This document shows positions 9,156 through 18,248 of a stretch of DNA of 47,075 bases, piece after piece; position 1 is the first letter of the stretch, and each line of letters opens with the position of its first letter. Under the pieces are notes generated by a model. It searched no databases, had not been told where the DNA came from, and saw nothing but the letters and a program-made list of their open reading frames with translations. A program made the translations under genes and the position numbers. The stretch comes from Promethearchaeota archaeon. Its GTDB lineage: Archaea > Asgardarchaeota > Lokiarchaeia > Sigynarchaeales > SOKP01. The stretch spans positions 1 to 47,075 of the forward strand of contig JAUWBH010000021.1 of NCBI GenBank assembly GCA_030605085.1, in the 5' to 3' direction.

Positions 9156-10361
9156 TTAGAAATCGATATCTTTCCCTTCGTAAGCGTATTTATATAGATT
9201 CTCGAGGTCGGCGAGCGACGGATTCCGGGGAGCCATCGAAGTACACGGGTCTTGTATAGCCATAGTAACAATCGTATCTAATTTTTGATCAAAATCCTCT
9301 TTTTTAATTCCAAAATCCTTAAGAGACAATGGGAAATTAACTTCTTTCATAAGTTCTTTAATTTTATCAAGAACGATGTTGGCTGCCTTCTTATCGTCAT
9401 CGGCCCATTTCGCCCAGCTTAACTTTTTGGCAATGTTAGCGTGAATCTCAACAGATACATCGTTCTCTTCGGGATTTAGTAAACAATACTGAGTGACATA
9501 AGGAAGCATAAGACCAACAGTAAATCCGTGAGGAATGTGAAACGCAGCACCTAAAGAATGACCGAGTGAATGACCTATATGAGCTTGACCATTACCAAAG
9601 CATAAGCCTGCCATAGTAGCTGCCTGATGGACCATATCTCTAGCTTCTATGTTCTTAGGATCCTTGTAAGCAGTCGGTAGGTATTTAAATACAAGCTCTA
9701 CAGCCTTTATGCCCATCGCATTGCTAAATTCGTTTCTATAAGACGACGCCAAACCTTCAAACGAATGCGCCAGAGCATCGAACGCAGTACCCGCAGTAAG
9801 TCTTGGGGGCATTTCGACCGGGAAAATTGGATCGAGCACGGCATATTGTGGGATAAATCCCTTATGAGCTGTAGCACATTTAGTCTCGATACCATTAAGA
9901 ACTCTTGAGATAACCATTGCCCACGTTGTTTCTGAGCCAGTTCCCGAAGTAGTTGGAATTGCAATTAATGTTGCCTTTTTACCTAAATCATTTAAAGTCG
10001 GATTAAAAGGGTTAAGATCGTCTATAGTCAATTCTGGAAATTCATACAGAGCCCAAATTGTTTTAGCATCGTCAATAATAGATCCTCCACCTAGAGCAAT
10101 TACTGTATCGGGCGCGTACGAGATAATTGGGTCCTTGGCTTTTAAAATGTCGTCTTCGTTGCATTCTCTGTCTGAACTAATATTATTATAAACTTTATAA
10201 TCTTTTCCCCAACTATCAAGTTTATCCGTTAAAATCTTCACAATTCCTAATTTTTCAAGGTTTTTATCGGTAATAACAAAGATTTTATCTCCCGAGATTT
10301 GTTCAATGTAACCTGCGGCATCATCCCCATATATTATATTTGGGCAATAAAAAAACCACAT
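9156..10361 (-). CDS. Iron-containing alcohol dehydrogenase
   Basis: The 401-residue protein belongs to the group III Fe-dependent alcohol dehydrogenases. It shows the NAD(P)-binding GGGSIIDDAK motif near residue 92, IPTTSGTGSETT near 135, and metal ligands in AFDALAHSFEG (Asp and His), GHSLGHSLG and HIPHG. The family reduces aldehydes to primary alcohols or the reverse in the cytoplasm. The nearby tungsten aldehyde oxidoreductase and acyl-CoA synthetase suggest a role in aldehyde or fatty-acid redox balance, which is inference. It differs strongly from the second Fe-ADH in the window at 40690, which looks like a phosphonoacetaldehyde reductase. Confidence 0.92.
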   Translation of the reverse strand: MWFFYCPNIIYGDDAAGYIEQISGDKIFVITDKNLEKLGIVKILTDKLDSWGKDYKVYNNISSDRECNEDDILKAKDPIISYAPDTVIALGGGSIIDDAKTIWALYEFPELTIDDLNPFNPTLNDLGKKATLIAIPTTSGTGSETTWAMVISRVLNGIETKCATAHKGFIPQYAVLDPIFPVEMPPRLTAGTAFDALAHSFEGLASSYRNEFSNAMGIKAVELVFKYLPTAYKDPKNIEARDMVHQAATMAGLCFGNGQAHIGHSLGHSLGAAFHIPHGFTVGLMLPYVTQYCLLNPEENDVSVEIHANIAKKLSWAKWADDDKKAANIVLDKIKELMKEVNFPLSLKDFGIKKEDFDQKLDTIVTMAIQDPCTSMAPRNPSLADLENLYKYAYEGKDIDF

Positions 10362-10510
10362 TTCTTTTTTTCACCACATTTTAAGAGTTTTAAAATTTTA
10401 ATTTTTTTTGATTTTCTTTAAGAATAAATTATACATTGACAACCTATAAATATTTTTAAATTTAAATTACTATCTAATAGAGAATTTTTAGTAAATTAAG
10501 GTAATTAATT

Positions 10511-10936
10511 ATGGAAGAATATGAAAAAGAAAATTTATATTTAAATTTTAAAAATGTACTTGAGAGTATAATAGAAGATAAACGAAAAAATCCTAAAAAC
10601 TTGAAGATTCTCAATAAATTTAAGGCGATAATAAATCTCGGTTATCAAATGGATAAGGATTTCTACTTTTGGTGCAATCTGATTGCCGAAAATGGAAATT
10701 ATACTTTATCAAGAGGAAAATTGGACGATTATGATGTGATACTAAGAATAGCTCCAGAAGATGCTTTACGTTATCATAGTGGTGAATATTCGATATTACA
10801 TATGATGATTAAAAAAAATGCGTGGGGTTTTAAAAAATTACGAACTGAAAAAGGAAGCGACGGCAAGCGTCATCTCGGAATTTTAATGAAATTTTCAAAA
10901 GTTTTTGTTTTAGATAAGATCAAACATCTAAAATGA
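10511..10936 (+). CDS. SCP2-like small protein
   Basis: A 141-residue soluble protein beginning MEEYEKENLY. The central part, with FWCNLIAENGNY, YDVILRIAPEDALRYHSGE and ILHMMIKKNAWGFKKLR, has the strand-rich pattern followed by a helical, Gly-Lys-containing end seen in SCP2 sterol-carrier-type domains. These bind lipids or acyl-CoA in a hydrophobic tunnel. The match is by pattern only. Divergent orientation relative to the Fe-ADH places its promoter in the 150-base gap, which contains several TATA-like stretches. Confidence 0.5.
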   Translation: MEEYEKENLYLNFKNVLESIIEDKRKNPKNLKILNKFKAIINLGYQMDKDFYFWCNLIAENGNYTLSRGKLDDYDVILRIAPEDALRYHSGEYSILHMMIKKNAWGFKKLRTEKGSDGKRHLGILMKFSKVFVLDKIKHLK

Positions 10937-11359
10937 AAATAATTTAATTTATTTTTTTAATTAAATAACATATAAAATTTCATCTTTAAGCAGAAAGAAA
11001 ATAGTTCTAGTAAGTTTGTCCAAATTTATTTTTTAATTTAGAAATAAGAACCTTTTTGTTAAGGTTTTCATGCGCTTTTTTTATAATCGGTTTCATTTGT
11101 AATAAACTTCTTTTCCGTAATAACAATTTATACCAATTCTTAACTCCTCAAGAAATATTTTTGATTAAGTTCTTCAATTTGGCTAAGAATTTTCTTATCC
11201 ATAATAATAATTTGAAATTAATCCTAAATATATTGAAGGAGAGTGATAGTTTACTAAAACTGGCTGTTTAAATTATGAAAAAAAAGTTAAAAATTTAGAA
11301 AATAGAAAAAAGAAGTAAAATTATTAAAAAAAAAAAAAAATTAAGATAATTGAATACTT
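10937..11359. other. Intergenic stretch, possibly decayed coding DNA
   Basis: The 423 bases between the two SCP2-like genes hold no convincing gene. On the minus strand, pieces of open frame in different phases follow each other between about 11230 and 11000 (for example MDKKILSQIEELNQKYF then MKPIIKKAHENLNKK), as a gene broken by frameshifts would look. An overlapping plus-strand frame at 11056-11271 looks random. A poly(A) run lies at about 11325-11340. Confidence 0.25.
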
Positions 11360-11859
11360 TTACCAGAATTCTGTGTCAATTTGGGTTGTAGTATTTACCA
11401 TTTCTTGAGCGGCTTTTGTAGCTCTCATAACTTTAGCTTTCTTTCAGGAAATCTGAAATTTGATTTAGCCATGTCTCCTTGAAGTTTAGCTTGACCGCCC
11501 AATAAGGCTCTGACAGAATCTAATTCTTTCTTCAAAATTTTTACCCAGTTATCGTAAGTGGCAGAATAAATAAATTCCGCTCCAACTACGCCTTCTGGGG
11601 CTTTTTCTCCTGGTTTTATAACTTGAAATTTCTCATCTTTTCCTAAGATTCTAGCTCCTGTGCAATCGCCATGGTATAGTCCAATCCACATATTTGTTTC
11701 TTCTGTAAAAGGACCACTTGGTTCAATTACAAAAATAAAATCTCCTTCCCACCCGTTAGGCGGAAATCCTTTTGGTCCAGCGGCTTCTTTATAACCTTGG
11801 TTTTGATTAAGAGCTTTAGCGTAGGCTTCAGCCCATTCTTGAGTTGCAAATTTTGGCAT
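11360..11859 (-). pseudogene. SCP2 sterol-binding-domain protein with an apparent frameshift
   Basis: The intact frame from ATG 11859 to the stop at 11425 codes for 144 residues. It has the SCP2-like pattern with GWEGDFIFVIEP, YSATYDNWVKILKKELD and GGQAKLQGDMAK near the end. The expected helical tail is missing from this frame but is present in the next one: MRATKAAQEMVNTTTQ and IDTEFW, ending at TAA 11360-11362. One missing base in the A/G-rich segment around 11430-11447 would fuse both into one protein of about 166 residues. It may be a sequencing error, a real mutation or programmed frameshifting. The neighbouring acyl-CoA synthetase fits a lipid-carrier role. Confidence 0.65.
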
Positions 11860-12071
11860 ATTATCACTCTCTTTTTTTTAAATATTTATGATTGGTATTT
11901 GATTTTAATATTTTTAAATTTTTAATATTTAAGATTTTTAATATTTAATTTTAAGAAAAGTTATTATAAAAAATGTCCTAAAAAAATCGGTAAAAATTTA
12001 TAAAAAATATAAATATAAAAATAAATTAATATTTGGACTTAGTATTTTAATTTGAAAACTAATTTGTAGTA

Positions 12072-13781
12072 TTACTTAATTTCTCCTCGCTCTTTCATTT
12101 TAGCTATTTCTTCATCGCGGAGTTTTCTCTTAAAAAGTTTCATGACATTTGTTAATGGCAGATCCTTTCTAAACTCAACATATTTCGGTACGGCGTATGG
12201 TTTAACTTTATCTCTTAAATATTCAATAATATCTCCTTCAGATATCTTACCCTCGTACTCTGGTTTTAACGATATAAATGCCTTAACCCTTTCGCTACCT
12301 GGACGTTCAGGATCTGGAACTCCAACAACTCCTGCTACGCTGACTGCTGGATACTCGTATAAAATATCGTCAAGCACTCTTGAGTAAACCTTATTTCCTG
12401 AGACATTTATCATATCTTTAATACGGTCTACGATATAGAAATACCCATCATCGTCCATTTCTGCTATATCGCCCATTGGAAGCCATCCGTCTTCGGTTAA
12501 ACCTTTACCTGGTGTTGGCCAATAGCCTTTCATTACTTGAGGTCCGCGAACCCAAATTTCACCTCGTTCTCCAAGAGGGAGTTCCTCACCAGTCTCTGGG
12601 TTTATAATTTTAACTTCCGTATCAGGAACAGGTATTCCAACGCCTCTTTTTACTTTTGCCAAAAATCCCGTAATTTTTGAAATCCCCGAATGATTAATGG
12701 TTACCACCCCTGCCTCTGTCGCACCATAACCTTCACCCATGGGAACACCACATTTCTTCTCAAATTGTTCAGCAAGTTCTGTAGGTAAAGCCGCAGCAGC
12801 AGAAAGATAAAAAATCGGAGCTTTTGGAATATCCATTTTAAGAAATATTGTATAGTGGGCGGGAACAGCGCAAACCATAAATGGACGATATTTATTTATT
12901 ACTTCTACAATTTTGACCATATCTCTTGGATCCATTAAATACATTTTAAGACTCATAGAAATAGCAGTGTGTATGACCCCATGCCCATATTGGTGGAAAA
13001 TAGGAACACATATTGTTGTAGCAGCTTTCCCTATAAGCCCAAGTTTTAAAGGTTCCATCATCCAATGAAAAAATTGAATTATGGCTGTAGTTAAGTTATA
13101 GTGAGTTAACATTGTGCCTTTTGGGACTCCAGTTGTGCCTCCGGTAAAAGGTAATAAGGCAACATCTTCCATAGGGTCTATTTCAACCGTTTCGGTATGA
13201 GGTTCGTATTTTTCGATTATATCGTCTAGTAGATAATAACCTTCATCAGAAATTTTTTCCATTTCAGGGTGCTTATAGTCAGGATATAATTTTGTAGGTG
13301 CATAAATTATTGTTTTAAGTTTTGTTTCATTTTTTACACCGTTAACACGTTCAAGACGTCGATAAGAACAGACAACGGTTTCAGCACCGCTTTCGCTCAA
13401 CTCATGCTTTAGATCGGGAGCCTTGTGTAGAATACTGAGTGGAACATGTATTGCTCCTATTTTCATTGCAGCATAATCGGCTAAGATGAACTCCGGACAC
13501 GATGGAAGAACGGTCGCAACACAATCGCCTTTTTTAACGCCAAAATCCACTAATGCCGATGCTAGCTTATCTACTTTAAGTTTTAAATCTTGATAAGTAA
13601 TTTCTTCGTCCGCATAGATACACGCGATGTTATCGGGGAAATTCTTTGTGGAATCTTCGAGAAATTGATAGATATTTATTTTAGGATATGGTTCCATGGT
13701 TGTTTTGAGTTTAAACGGTCCAAGAGTATAAGATTTCTGCCAAGGATTATCTGCGTAGGTTAATTTTTTTTCTTCTCCCAT
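12072..13781 (-). CDS. AMP-forming acyl-CoA synthetase (long/medium-chain)
   Basis: The 569-residue ANL-superfamily enzyme activates carboxylic acids with ATP and CoA. The P-loop-like LLPFTGGTTGVPKGTMLTH is near residue 213, GEGYGATEAG is near 350, the adenylate-binding DGWLPMGDIAEMDDDGYF is near 440, and the hinge region contains DRIKDMINVSGNKVYS. The C-terminal catalytic lysine lies in PLTNVMKLFKRKLRDEE, close to the end. Length and motifs fit fatty acyl-CoA ligases; aryl or short-chain acids cannot be excluded. With two SCP2-like proteins nearby it suggests fatty acid activation. A TATA-like box at 13851-13859 could drive it. Confidence 0.93.
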   Translation of the reverse strand: MGEEKKLTYADNPWQKSYTLGPFKLKTTMEPYPKINIYQFLEDSTKNFPDNIACIYADEEITYQDLKLKVDKLASALVDFGVKKGDCVATVLPSCPEFILADYAAMKIGAIHVPLSILHKAPDLKHELSESGAETVVCSYRRLERVNGVKNETKLKTIIYAPTKLYPDYKHPEMEKISDEGYYLLDDIIEKYEPHTETVEIDPMEDVALLPFTGGTTGVPKGTMLTHYNLTTAIIQFFHWMMEPLKLGLIGKAATTICVPIFHQYGHGVIHTAISMSLKMYLMDPRDMVKIVEVINKYRPFMVCAVPAHYTIFLKMDIPKAPIFYLSAAAALPTELAEQFEKKCGVPMGEGYGATEAGVVTINHSGISKITGFLAKVKRGVGIPVPDTEVKIINPETGEELPLGERGEIWVRGPQVMKGYWPTPGKGLTEDGWLPMGDIAEMDDDGYFYIVDRIKDMINVSGNKVYSRVLDDILYEYPAVSVAGVVGVPDPERPGSERVKAFISLKPEYEGKISEGDIIEYLRDKVKPYAVPKYVEFRKDLPLTNVMKLFKRKLRDEEIAKMKERGEIK

Positions 13782-13842
13782 TGTTATAATCTCTCCTCTA
13801 TTCGAAATTTAATTTTTATTTAGTTTCAATGAAGAAATTACT

Positions 13843-13909
13843 CTTTTAAATTATATAAATGTTATCAAACAAATTATAAAAGCAAATTTATAAAGTTTAA
13901 AATGTAGCG
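13843..13909. repeat. Dispersed repeat, copy 1 (promoter-containing)
   Basis: The 21 bases at 13843-13863 (CTTTTAAATTATATAAATG and two more T) recur exactly at 20674-20694. After each copy follow CAAATTATAAA and then a version of GTTAAAATGTAG, with about 15 extra bases in this copy. It covers the presumed promoter of the acyl-CoA synthetase and ends beside the TnpB-like gene. Confidence 0.6.
13851..13859 (-). promoter_or_regulatory. Candidate TATA box for the acyl-CoA synthetase
   Basis: On the minus strand this reads TTTATATAA, a strong archaeal TATA match, 70 bases before the ATG at 13781. A second match (TTTATAAA) lies about 30 bases further upstream. Confidence 0.45.
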
Positions 13910-13963
13910 ATGTGAAATAAATTCTTTTTCAGACAGCTTATTATTGAGAAACCTTACGATTGT

Positions 13964-15553
13964 TTATAAAAATTGGGAAGTTTCTGCAAAACTCCAAACT
14001 TTATTCCAATCATCAATCTTTCCGCTTTTGGAAAGACCAGCCTTAAGGTTATCGGGCTGTTCACTCGTTGCCGAGTTTAAGACATACTTCATTTGTAATG
14101 TTTTTTTCATTACTTCGGAAGTCTTGAAGGATGTTATCCCGCTATGCTCGAAAAAGTCATGGATTTGCGACCATTCGTAGTAGGGTGTGCCTTTTTTCAA
14201 ACGGGGCTTTATAGCGTCCCCGACTTGTGAAAGCACCCACTTATAAATGGCTGGAAGCGATTCCTCAAATCCTAGACCCCTTCGAGCGATCACAAAACTT
14301 GCTAATGTGTGAGTTGATAAGTTGTGTGAGCCTGAATATTTGTACTTACCGATTAGAGATGTGTAAGAAGGATGTACTTTTCGAACGCTTATTCCTTTTC
14401 TCGCACATTTCCTTTCTAACAGTTCTAACGCGGTAGTTCTGAAATTGCTTAATTTTCTGTTTCGCTTTTTGTTGTAACTAAACTTTTGTTTGAAAGAAAG
14501 GTTTTCGATAACGATTCCTTTCTTCTTATTAATGCAATAATTTACTATTTTATCCATTAAAAAACTTAGGTAATCCTCTCGCTTGTTCTTTCGGTACGAT
14601 GGTAGGTTTCTGAACGAGAGTTCTTTGTAGCTTAACAAGTTGCCTTTTTTACTCACATTTGTTAAAGAACCGAAGTTGTAATTTAGGTCTAACCCAACAG
14701 CTCCCTTTTCGTATCCGAATTTTGTTTCTGATTCAGGAATTTCGTAAGAGATGTGAGTGAAATACCGTATCCCGTCTTTAAAGAGCTTTCTTTTAATCGT
14801 CGCGGTGTATTTTTTCACGTTAAGAATCTCGTTGTAGAATCGCTCTTGGGATTTGATCATAGAAAGAGGATCGATTATCCATATTTTTTTCCTTTCTTTG
14901 CGAAAGTTATGAACTCTAATCGTCTTGTCCTCTAATAACTTTATATTCAAGTTAACGCCCTGCGTTTTTCCTATACAACTGAAAGAAGCGTCCCGTTTAA
15001 TTATAAATTCTTCTCCGCTAATTTTTTGAAGTAGTCTTTCTCGAAACCATCGCTTCGTTCCAAACACGATAGGTTTGAGCTTTAAGTTTAGTAACTTATT
15101 TTGCGTAGAATTAAGATTGGAATAAAGTCCTCTCAGTCGTCTATCGTATTTGTTTACTTTCTTAATGCTCTCAATCTTTTCTTTAATGATTTCTATTTTT
15201 TCGGTCATTCTTTCCTCTCTATTTTTAAGCCAAGTTATTTGCTGGTCAAGTTTTTGGAAGTTTTCGGCTACAATGGTGTTCACATAGGGATTATTGCGAC
15301 ACTTTTCCATTAACATTTTGCGAATTCTCTTATTTTCTTCGTTGCGGATTTTCTCTTTCTCTTTTTTGCTCAGTTTCTCCCTCTCTTCGTTCCAATTGTT
15401 AGGGTTTTCCTTTCCGTTGAAAAGTAGGGTGTATCCTATTCTTTTCATTCTATTGTAAATCGTGAAAACTTCGTGTAGTTGTCTTTCTTGCGATCTAGTC
15501 GGGTAAATCCGAAAGATTTTTGTTTGAATCTTTTCAATGCTTTTGAGAGGCAT
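13964..15553 (-). CDS. TnpB-like (IS200/IS605 OrfB-related) protein without zinc finger
   Basis: The 529-residue protein starts KIFRIYPTRSQERQLHEVF, the usual TnpB opening, then has a long charged helical insertion (residues 55-165). RuvC-like motifs follow: GAVGLDLNYN (first Asp, about residue 290) and KKGIVIENLSF (Glu, about 350). At the third site, where TnpB has D-x-x-A-A-x-x-I-x-x-R-G, this protein reads HTLASFVIARRG, so Asp is replaced by His. The CxxC zinc finger is absent: PSYTSLIGKYKY stands in its place. This matches a TnpB-related subgroup I recall from bacteria, ending in RRGLGFEE. No TnpA is present. It may be a cleavage-deficient, guide-binding protein or a different nuclease variant. 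It sits between two metabolic genes in the same direction. Confidence 0.8.
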   Translation of the reverse strand: MPLKSIEKIQTKIFRIYPTRSQERQLHEVFTIYNRMKRIGYTLLFNGKENPNNWNEEREKLSKKEKEKIRNEENKRIRKMLMEKCRNNPYVNTIVAENFQKLDQQITWLKNREERMTEKIEIIKEKIESIKKVNKYDRRLRGLYSNLNSTQNKLLNLKLKPIVFGTKRWFRERLLQKISGEEFIIKRDASFSCIGKTQGVNLNIKLLEDKTIRVHNFRKERKKIWIIDPLSMIKSQERFYNEILNVKKYTATIKRKLFKDGIRYFTHISYEIPESETKFGYEKGAVGLDLNYNFGSLTNVSKKGNLLSYKELSFRNLPSYRKNKREDYLSFLMDKIVNYCINKKKGIVIENLSFKQKFSYNKKRNRKLSNFRTTALELLERKCARKGISVRKVHPSYTSLIGKYKYSGSHNLSTHTLASFVIARRGLGFEESLPAIYKWVLSQVGDAIKPRLKKGTPYYEWSQIHDFFEHSGITSFKTSEVMKKTLQMKYVLNSATSEQPDNLKAGLSKSGKIDDWNKVWSFAETSQFL

Positions 15554-15688
15554 TTTTTTATTTTCTCTAACTTTTTTTTACACTATTTAATTGTATTCTC
15601 GAACTTATATGTAAACGGAGTGTTATAATTTACTGATTTCCTCAACTTTTTTCACTAATTTGTCTTTTCAATGTTCTCAATTAATTGT

Positions 15689-15720
15689 AATAACTCCAAT
15701 ATATGAAGAAAAAAGTTATT
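15689..15720. repeat. Inverted repeat, 7-bp arms
   Basis: AATAACT (15689-15695) pairs with AGTTATT (15714-15720) across an 18-base loop. An alternative pairing within the same segment uses CCAATA and TATTGG. Confidence 0.4.
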
Positions 15721-15722
15721 GG

Positions 15723-15744
15723 ATATTTCGACATATCGAAATAT
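15723..15744. repeat. Perfect palindrome, 9-bp arms
   Basis: ATATTTCGA (15723-15731) and TCGAAATAT (15736-15744) are perfect inverted copies around CATA. Placed 170 bases upstream of the TnpB-like start, it could be an operator or an element-end hairpin. Confidence 0.55.
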
Positions 15745-15930
15745 AAAATTCTAAATCCATCTTATACGGTAAAAAAGCGCAGATATAATTCTGAAAAAAG
15801 ATGATCTATTTTCGAATCACTTTATTGATAAATATGTTAAAAAAAATAAAAAAAAATAAATTTAATGGTTTGAATTAGAATTCACGATTCGATTGAAATA
15901 ACGTTTTGATAACTTCTTAATTTTATTAAG

Positions 15931-17802
15931 TTAGTAAATCTCATCAATGACCCAATCTAATCCGAGTTCTTGAAGTTTTTCTTTAGTTGGTTTGCCAGTC
16001 TCCTTATCCCATCCTCGATATCCATAATAAGCTTCTAAAAGCGGTTCTAAATTTACCACTTGTCCTTTAGCAGGTCCTTCTGGCATAGGGTCCTCCAACA
16101 AACGCGGTGGAAGGGTATCGTCGGCTCGGGTTAAACCTTCTCGTATACTAAAAACTCTTGCAAGATTGTATATTCTCTCACCTGTTTTTCTAAAGTCTTG
16201 GGCAGTGAATTCATAGCCCATTAGTTTTTCTATCAGGGATGCCCAATCCTCGGCGGTTAACACCATTCCCATAAATTTGCATCCCCCTATTGCGTCAAAA
16301 ACTCCAAAAGCATCTTCCATTTCTTTAACAATCTTAGTAGTTTCAGGAATTTCTTGAAGTGGATCACCAACATCGGCTTCCTCAACGATCATAAAAGGCA
16401 TTGCTAAAAAGGCCGGACCTTCAATGTATGCTGTAATGTGGCAGCCTCCACGATTAGCTGTAACATAGGCTAACCCTGTTATCTTGGCAGCTCTACTATC
16501 GTAAGCTGGAAGTTCTAGTCCTTTAACTTGCATCGCAAACTTTATGGAATCCTTACCTAGTTTATTTGCCATGTTTCTAGTTCCCTCAGCCAGTAAATCC
16601 CCAATACCTTCCCTTTTGCCTATTTTATGGAGAAGATCTATCATAGCATCCTTGTTGCCAAAATTAAGCTCTATTCCGCCTGTATCTTCTTTAGTTAATA
16701 TTCCTTTCTCATAACACTCCATAGCAAAACCAATTGTACTTCCCGCAGAAATCGTGTCGAGACCATATTCGTTACAAAGAAAATGCGCAAATGTTATCGC
16801 TTCTAAATCATCTATACCGCACATGGCACCCAAAGCTCCAATTGACTCGTATTCTGGTCCTTCACCTGCACTTTTATATGGCCCTTCTTTAATTTCTGCA
16901 AGTCGACCGCAAGCGATAGGGCACGCAAAACAAGGTTTTCTTCCGGTAAGAATCGTGTCGTTGATCGCAATTCCATTTATTTTTTCCGGGTTAGGAAAAA
17001 CTCCAGTTTGCCAATTTTTAGTAGGGAATCCCCCTTTAATATTTACCAAATCAACCATTGTAGCCGTTCCATAGACTTCAAGGGTCATTTTTAATAAACT
17101 CTGATTAACCCAATCGTATCTTTGTTTTGCCTCTTCCTTATATTCATCTGGTTTTGCCAATTCGACTTTTGCACTCCCTTTTGAAGCAATGGCTTTCAAG
17201 TTCTTGGACCCCATTACGGCGCCCATACCGTATCTTCCAGCGGTTCTTTTATAGTTTGGTTTATCACAATCGTTCATAACTGCTGCGTATTTAACTAGGT
17301 TCTCTCCACTAATACCTATACATGCGACATTGGTTCTGTCTCCATGCTCTTCTTTGAGCAGTCTTGTAGTTTCTGAAGTGTTCTTACCCCAAAGATGTTT
17401 AGCATCCCTAAGCTCAGCTTTTCCATCTTCTGTAAGAAGATAAACTGGCTTAGGTGACATTCCTACGAATATTACTCCATCAAAGCCAGATCTTTTAAAA
17501 TCTCGCCCCCAATAACCTGCTGAGTTTGCTTCCCCCCAAATACCCGTCAAAGGCGATTTAGAGACCACGCAATATCTTCCAGTACTAGGAGACGAAGTGC
17601 CTGTTAAAGGACCAGTCATGAATATCAACATATTATCAGGACTTAAAGGATCGGTTCCTTTTTTAACTCCTTCAATTAAGTATTTGGTTGCTAGTCCACT
17701 TCCACCTAAAAGCATTCTTTGAGTGTTCTCGTCAGGAAATTCTTCCGTAATCGTTCCACTCGATAAGTCCACTCTTAAAATTTTTCCCATATATCCATAC
17801 AT
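15931..17802 (-). CDS. Tungsten aldehyde:ferredoxin oxidoreductase family enzyme
   Basis: The 623-residue protein has full AOR-family length. It opens with YMGKILRVDLSSG, has the pterin-binding GPLTGTSSPSTGRYCVVSKSP region (residues 60-85) and the AGRYGMGAVMGSKNLKA loop near 190. The [4Fe-4S] ligands are visible as CFACPIAC at about 287-294, with the distal Cys in IGGCKFMG near 507. The family oxidises aldehydes to carboxylic acids and passes electrons to ferredoxin through a W-bis-pyranopterin. The protein fits the broader AOR/benzoyl-CoA-reductase-like subgroup; substrate is open. Its product acids could be taken by the acyl-CoA synthetase at 12072. Confidence 0.95.
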   Translation of the reverse strand: MYGYMGKILRVDLSSGTITEEFPDENTQRMLLGGSGLATKYLIEGVKKGTDPLSPDNMLIFMTGPLTGTSSPSTGRYCVVSKSPLTGIWGEANSAGYWGRDFKRSGFDGVIFVGMSPKPVYLLTEDGKAELRDAKHLWGKNTSETTRLLKEEHGDRTNVACIGISGENLVKYAAVMNDCDKPNYKRTAGRYGMGAVMGSKNLKAIASKGSAKVELAKPDEYKEEAKQRYDWVNQSLLKMTLEVYGTATMVDLVNIKGGFPTKNWQTGVFPNPEKINGIAINDTILTGRKPCFACPIACGRLAEIKEGPYKSAGEGPEYESIGALGAMCGIDDLEAITFAHFLCNEYGLDTISAGSTIGFAMECYEKGILTKEDTGGIELNFGNKDAMIDLLHKIGKREGIGDLLAEGTRNMANKLGKDSIKFAMQVKGLELPAYDSRAAKITGLAYVTANRGGCHITAYIEGPAFLAMPFMIVEEADVGDPLQEIPETTKIVKEMEDAFGVFDAIGGCKFMGMVLTAEDWASLIEKLMGYEFTAQDFRKTGERIYNLARVFSIREGLTRADDTLPPRLLEDPMPEGPAKGQVVNLEPLLEAYYGYRGWDKETGKPTKEKLQELGLDWVIDEIY

Positions 17803-18020
17803 AATCTAACACTCCACTTATTGAAATTTATTTTAATTTGGTTTTTATTAATAGATTTACTTTAAATATACTTTAAATCTACTTCTTATAAAATTATTTC
17901 GGTTTTTTCTGTTTTCTTTTTTTCTACTATCTTTTATATTGAATAATTAGAGGCATTTAAAACGACAGAAAACAAGTCAGAATAAGAAAATTGATTTTGT
18001 CAAGTGAGAATTTCTGGAAG

Positions 18021-18056
18021 AATAAATTAAATTAATAATTAATAAATTAAATTAAT
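18021..18056. repeat. Short tandem repeat, 2 copies of 16 bases
   Basis: AATAAATTAAATTAAT occurs at 18021-18036 and 18041-18056 with AATT between. Low complexity limits its meaning. Confidence 0.4.
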
Positions 18057-18100
18057 ATTTCAAGAAAAAGAAAAATTATAGAAAATAGATTACCTCTCAA

Positions 18101-18125
18101 TTAAACGCCAATCCCTATTGTATTT
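18101..18125 (-). repeat. DUF1512 gene 3'-end repeat, copy 1 (25 bp)
   Basis: The 25 bases starting TTAAACGCCAATCCC are identical to the first 25 bases of the copy at 20794 and differ by one base from 25209-25233. Read on the minus strand they encode the C-terminal NTIGIGV and the stop codon. Sequence similarity stops right after. Confidence 0.75.
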
Positions 18126-18248
18126 TTTTTATTTTATTTTATTTTTTAATTGTTTGAACTTTTTACATTGGATCTCTATAAGGGTTCATTTAATTGAAGT
18201 AAATCCGAGAAATGCTAACAATCAAGAGGGACTATTACCACACGTAAG

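Larger units (their letters stand above)
15554..15930. other. Intergenic region upstream of the TnpB-like gene
   Basis: These 377 bases separate the TnpB-like gene from the aldehyde oxidoreductase. No gene is visible. Two neighbouring inverted repeats occur at 15689-15720 and 15723-15744, and A-rich runs lie at about 15838-15860. This is where the left end of a TnpB-carrying element would be expected. Confidence 0.4.

Noticed and set aside
9707..9964. Same-strand 85-residue frame within the Fe-ADH gene
   Set aside because: It lies in a different frame wholly inside a gene with clear catalytic motifs.
11056..11271. Plus-strand 71-residue frame
   Set aside because: Composition is Phe/Leu/Asn-rich as expected for random A+T-rich DNA, with no motif; the minus strand of the same region looks more like decayed coding DNA.
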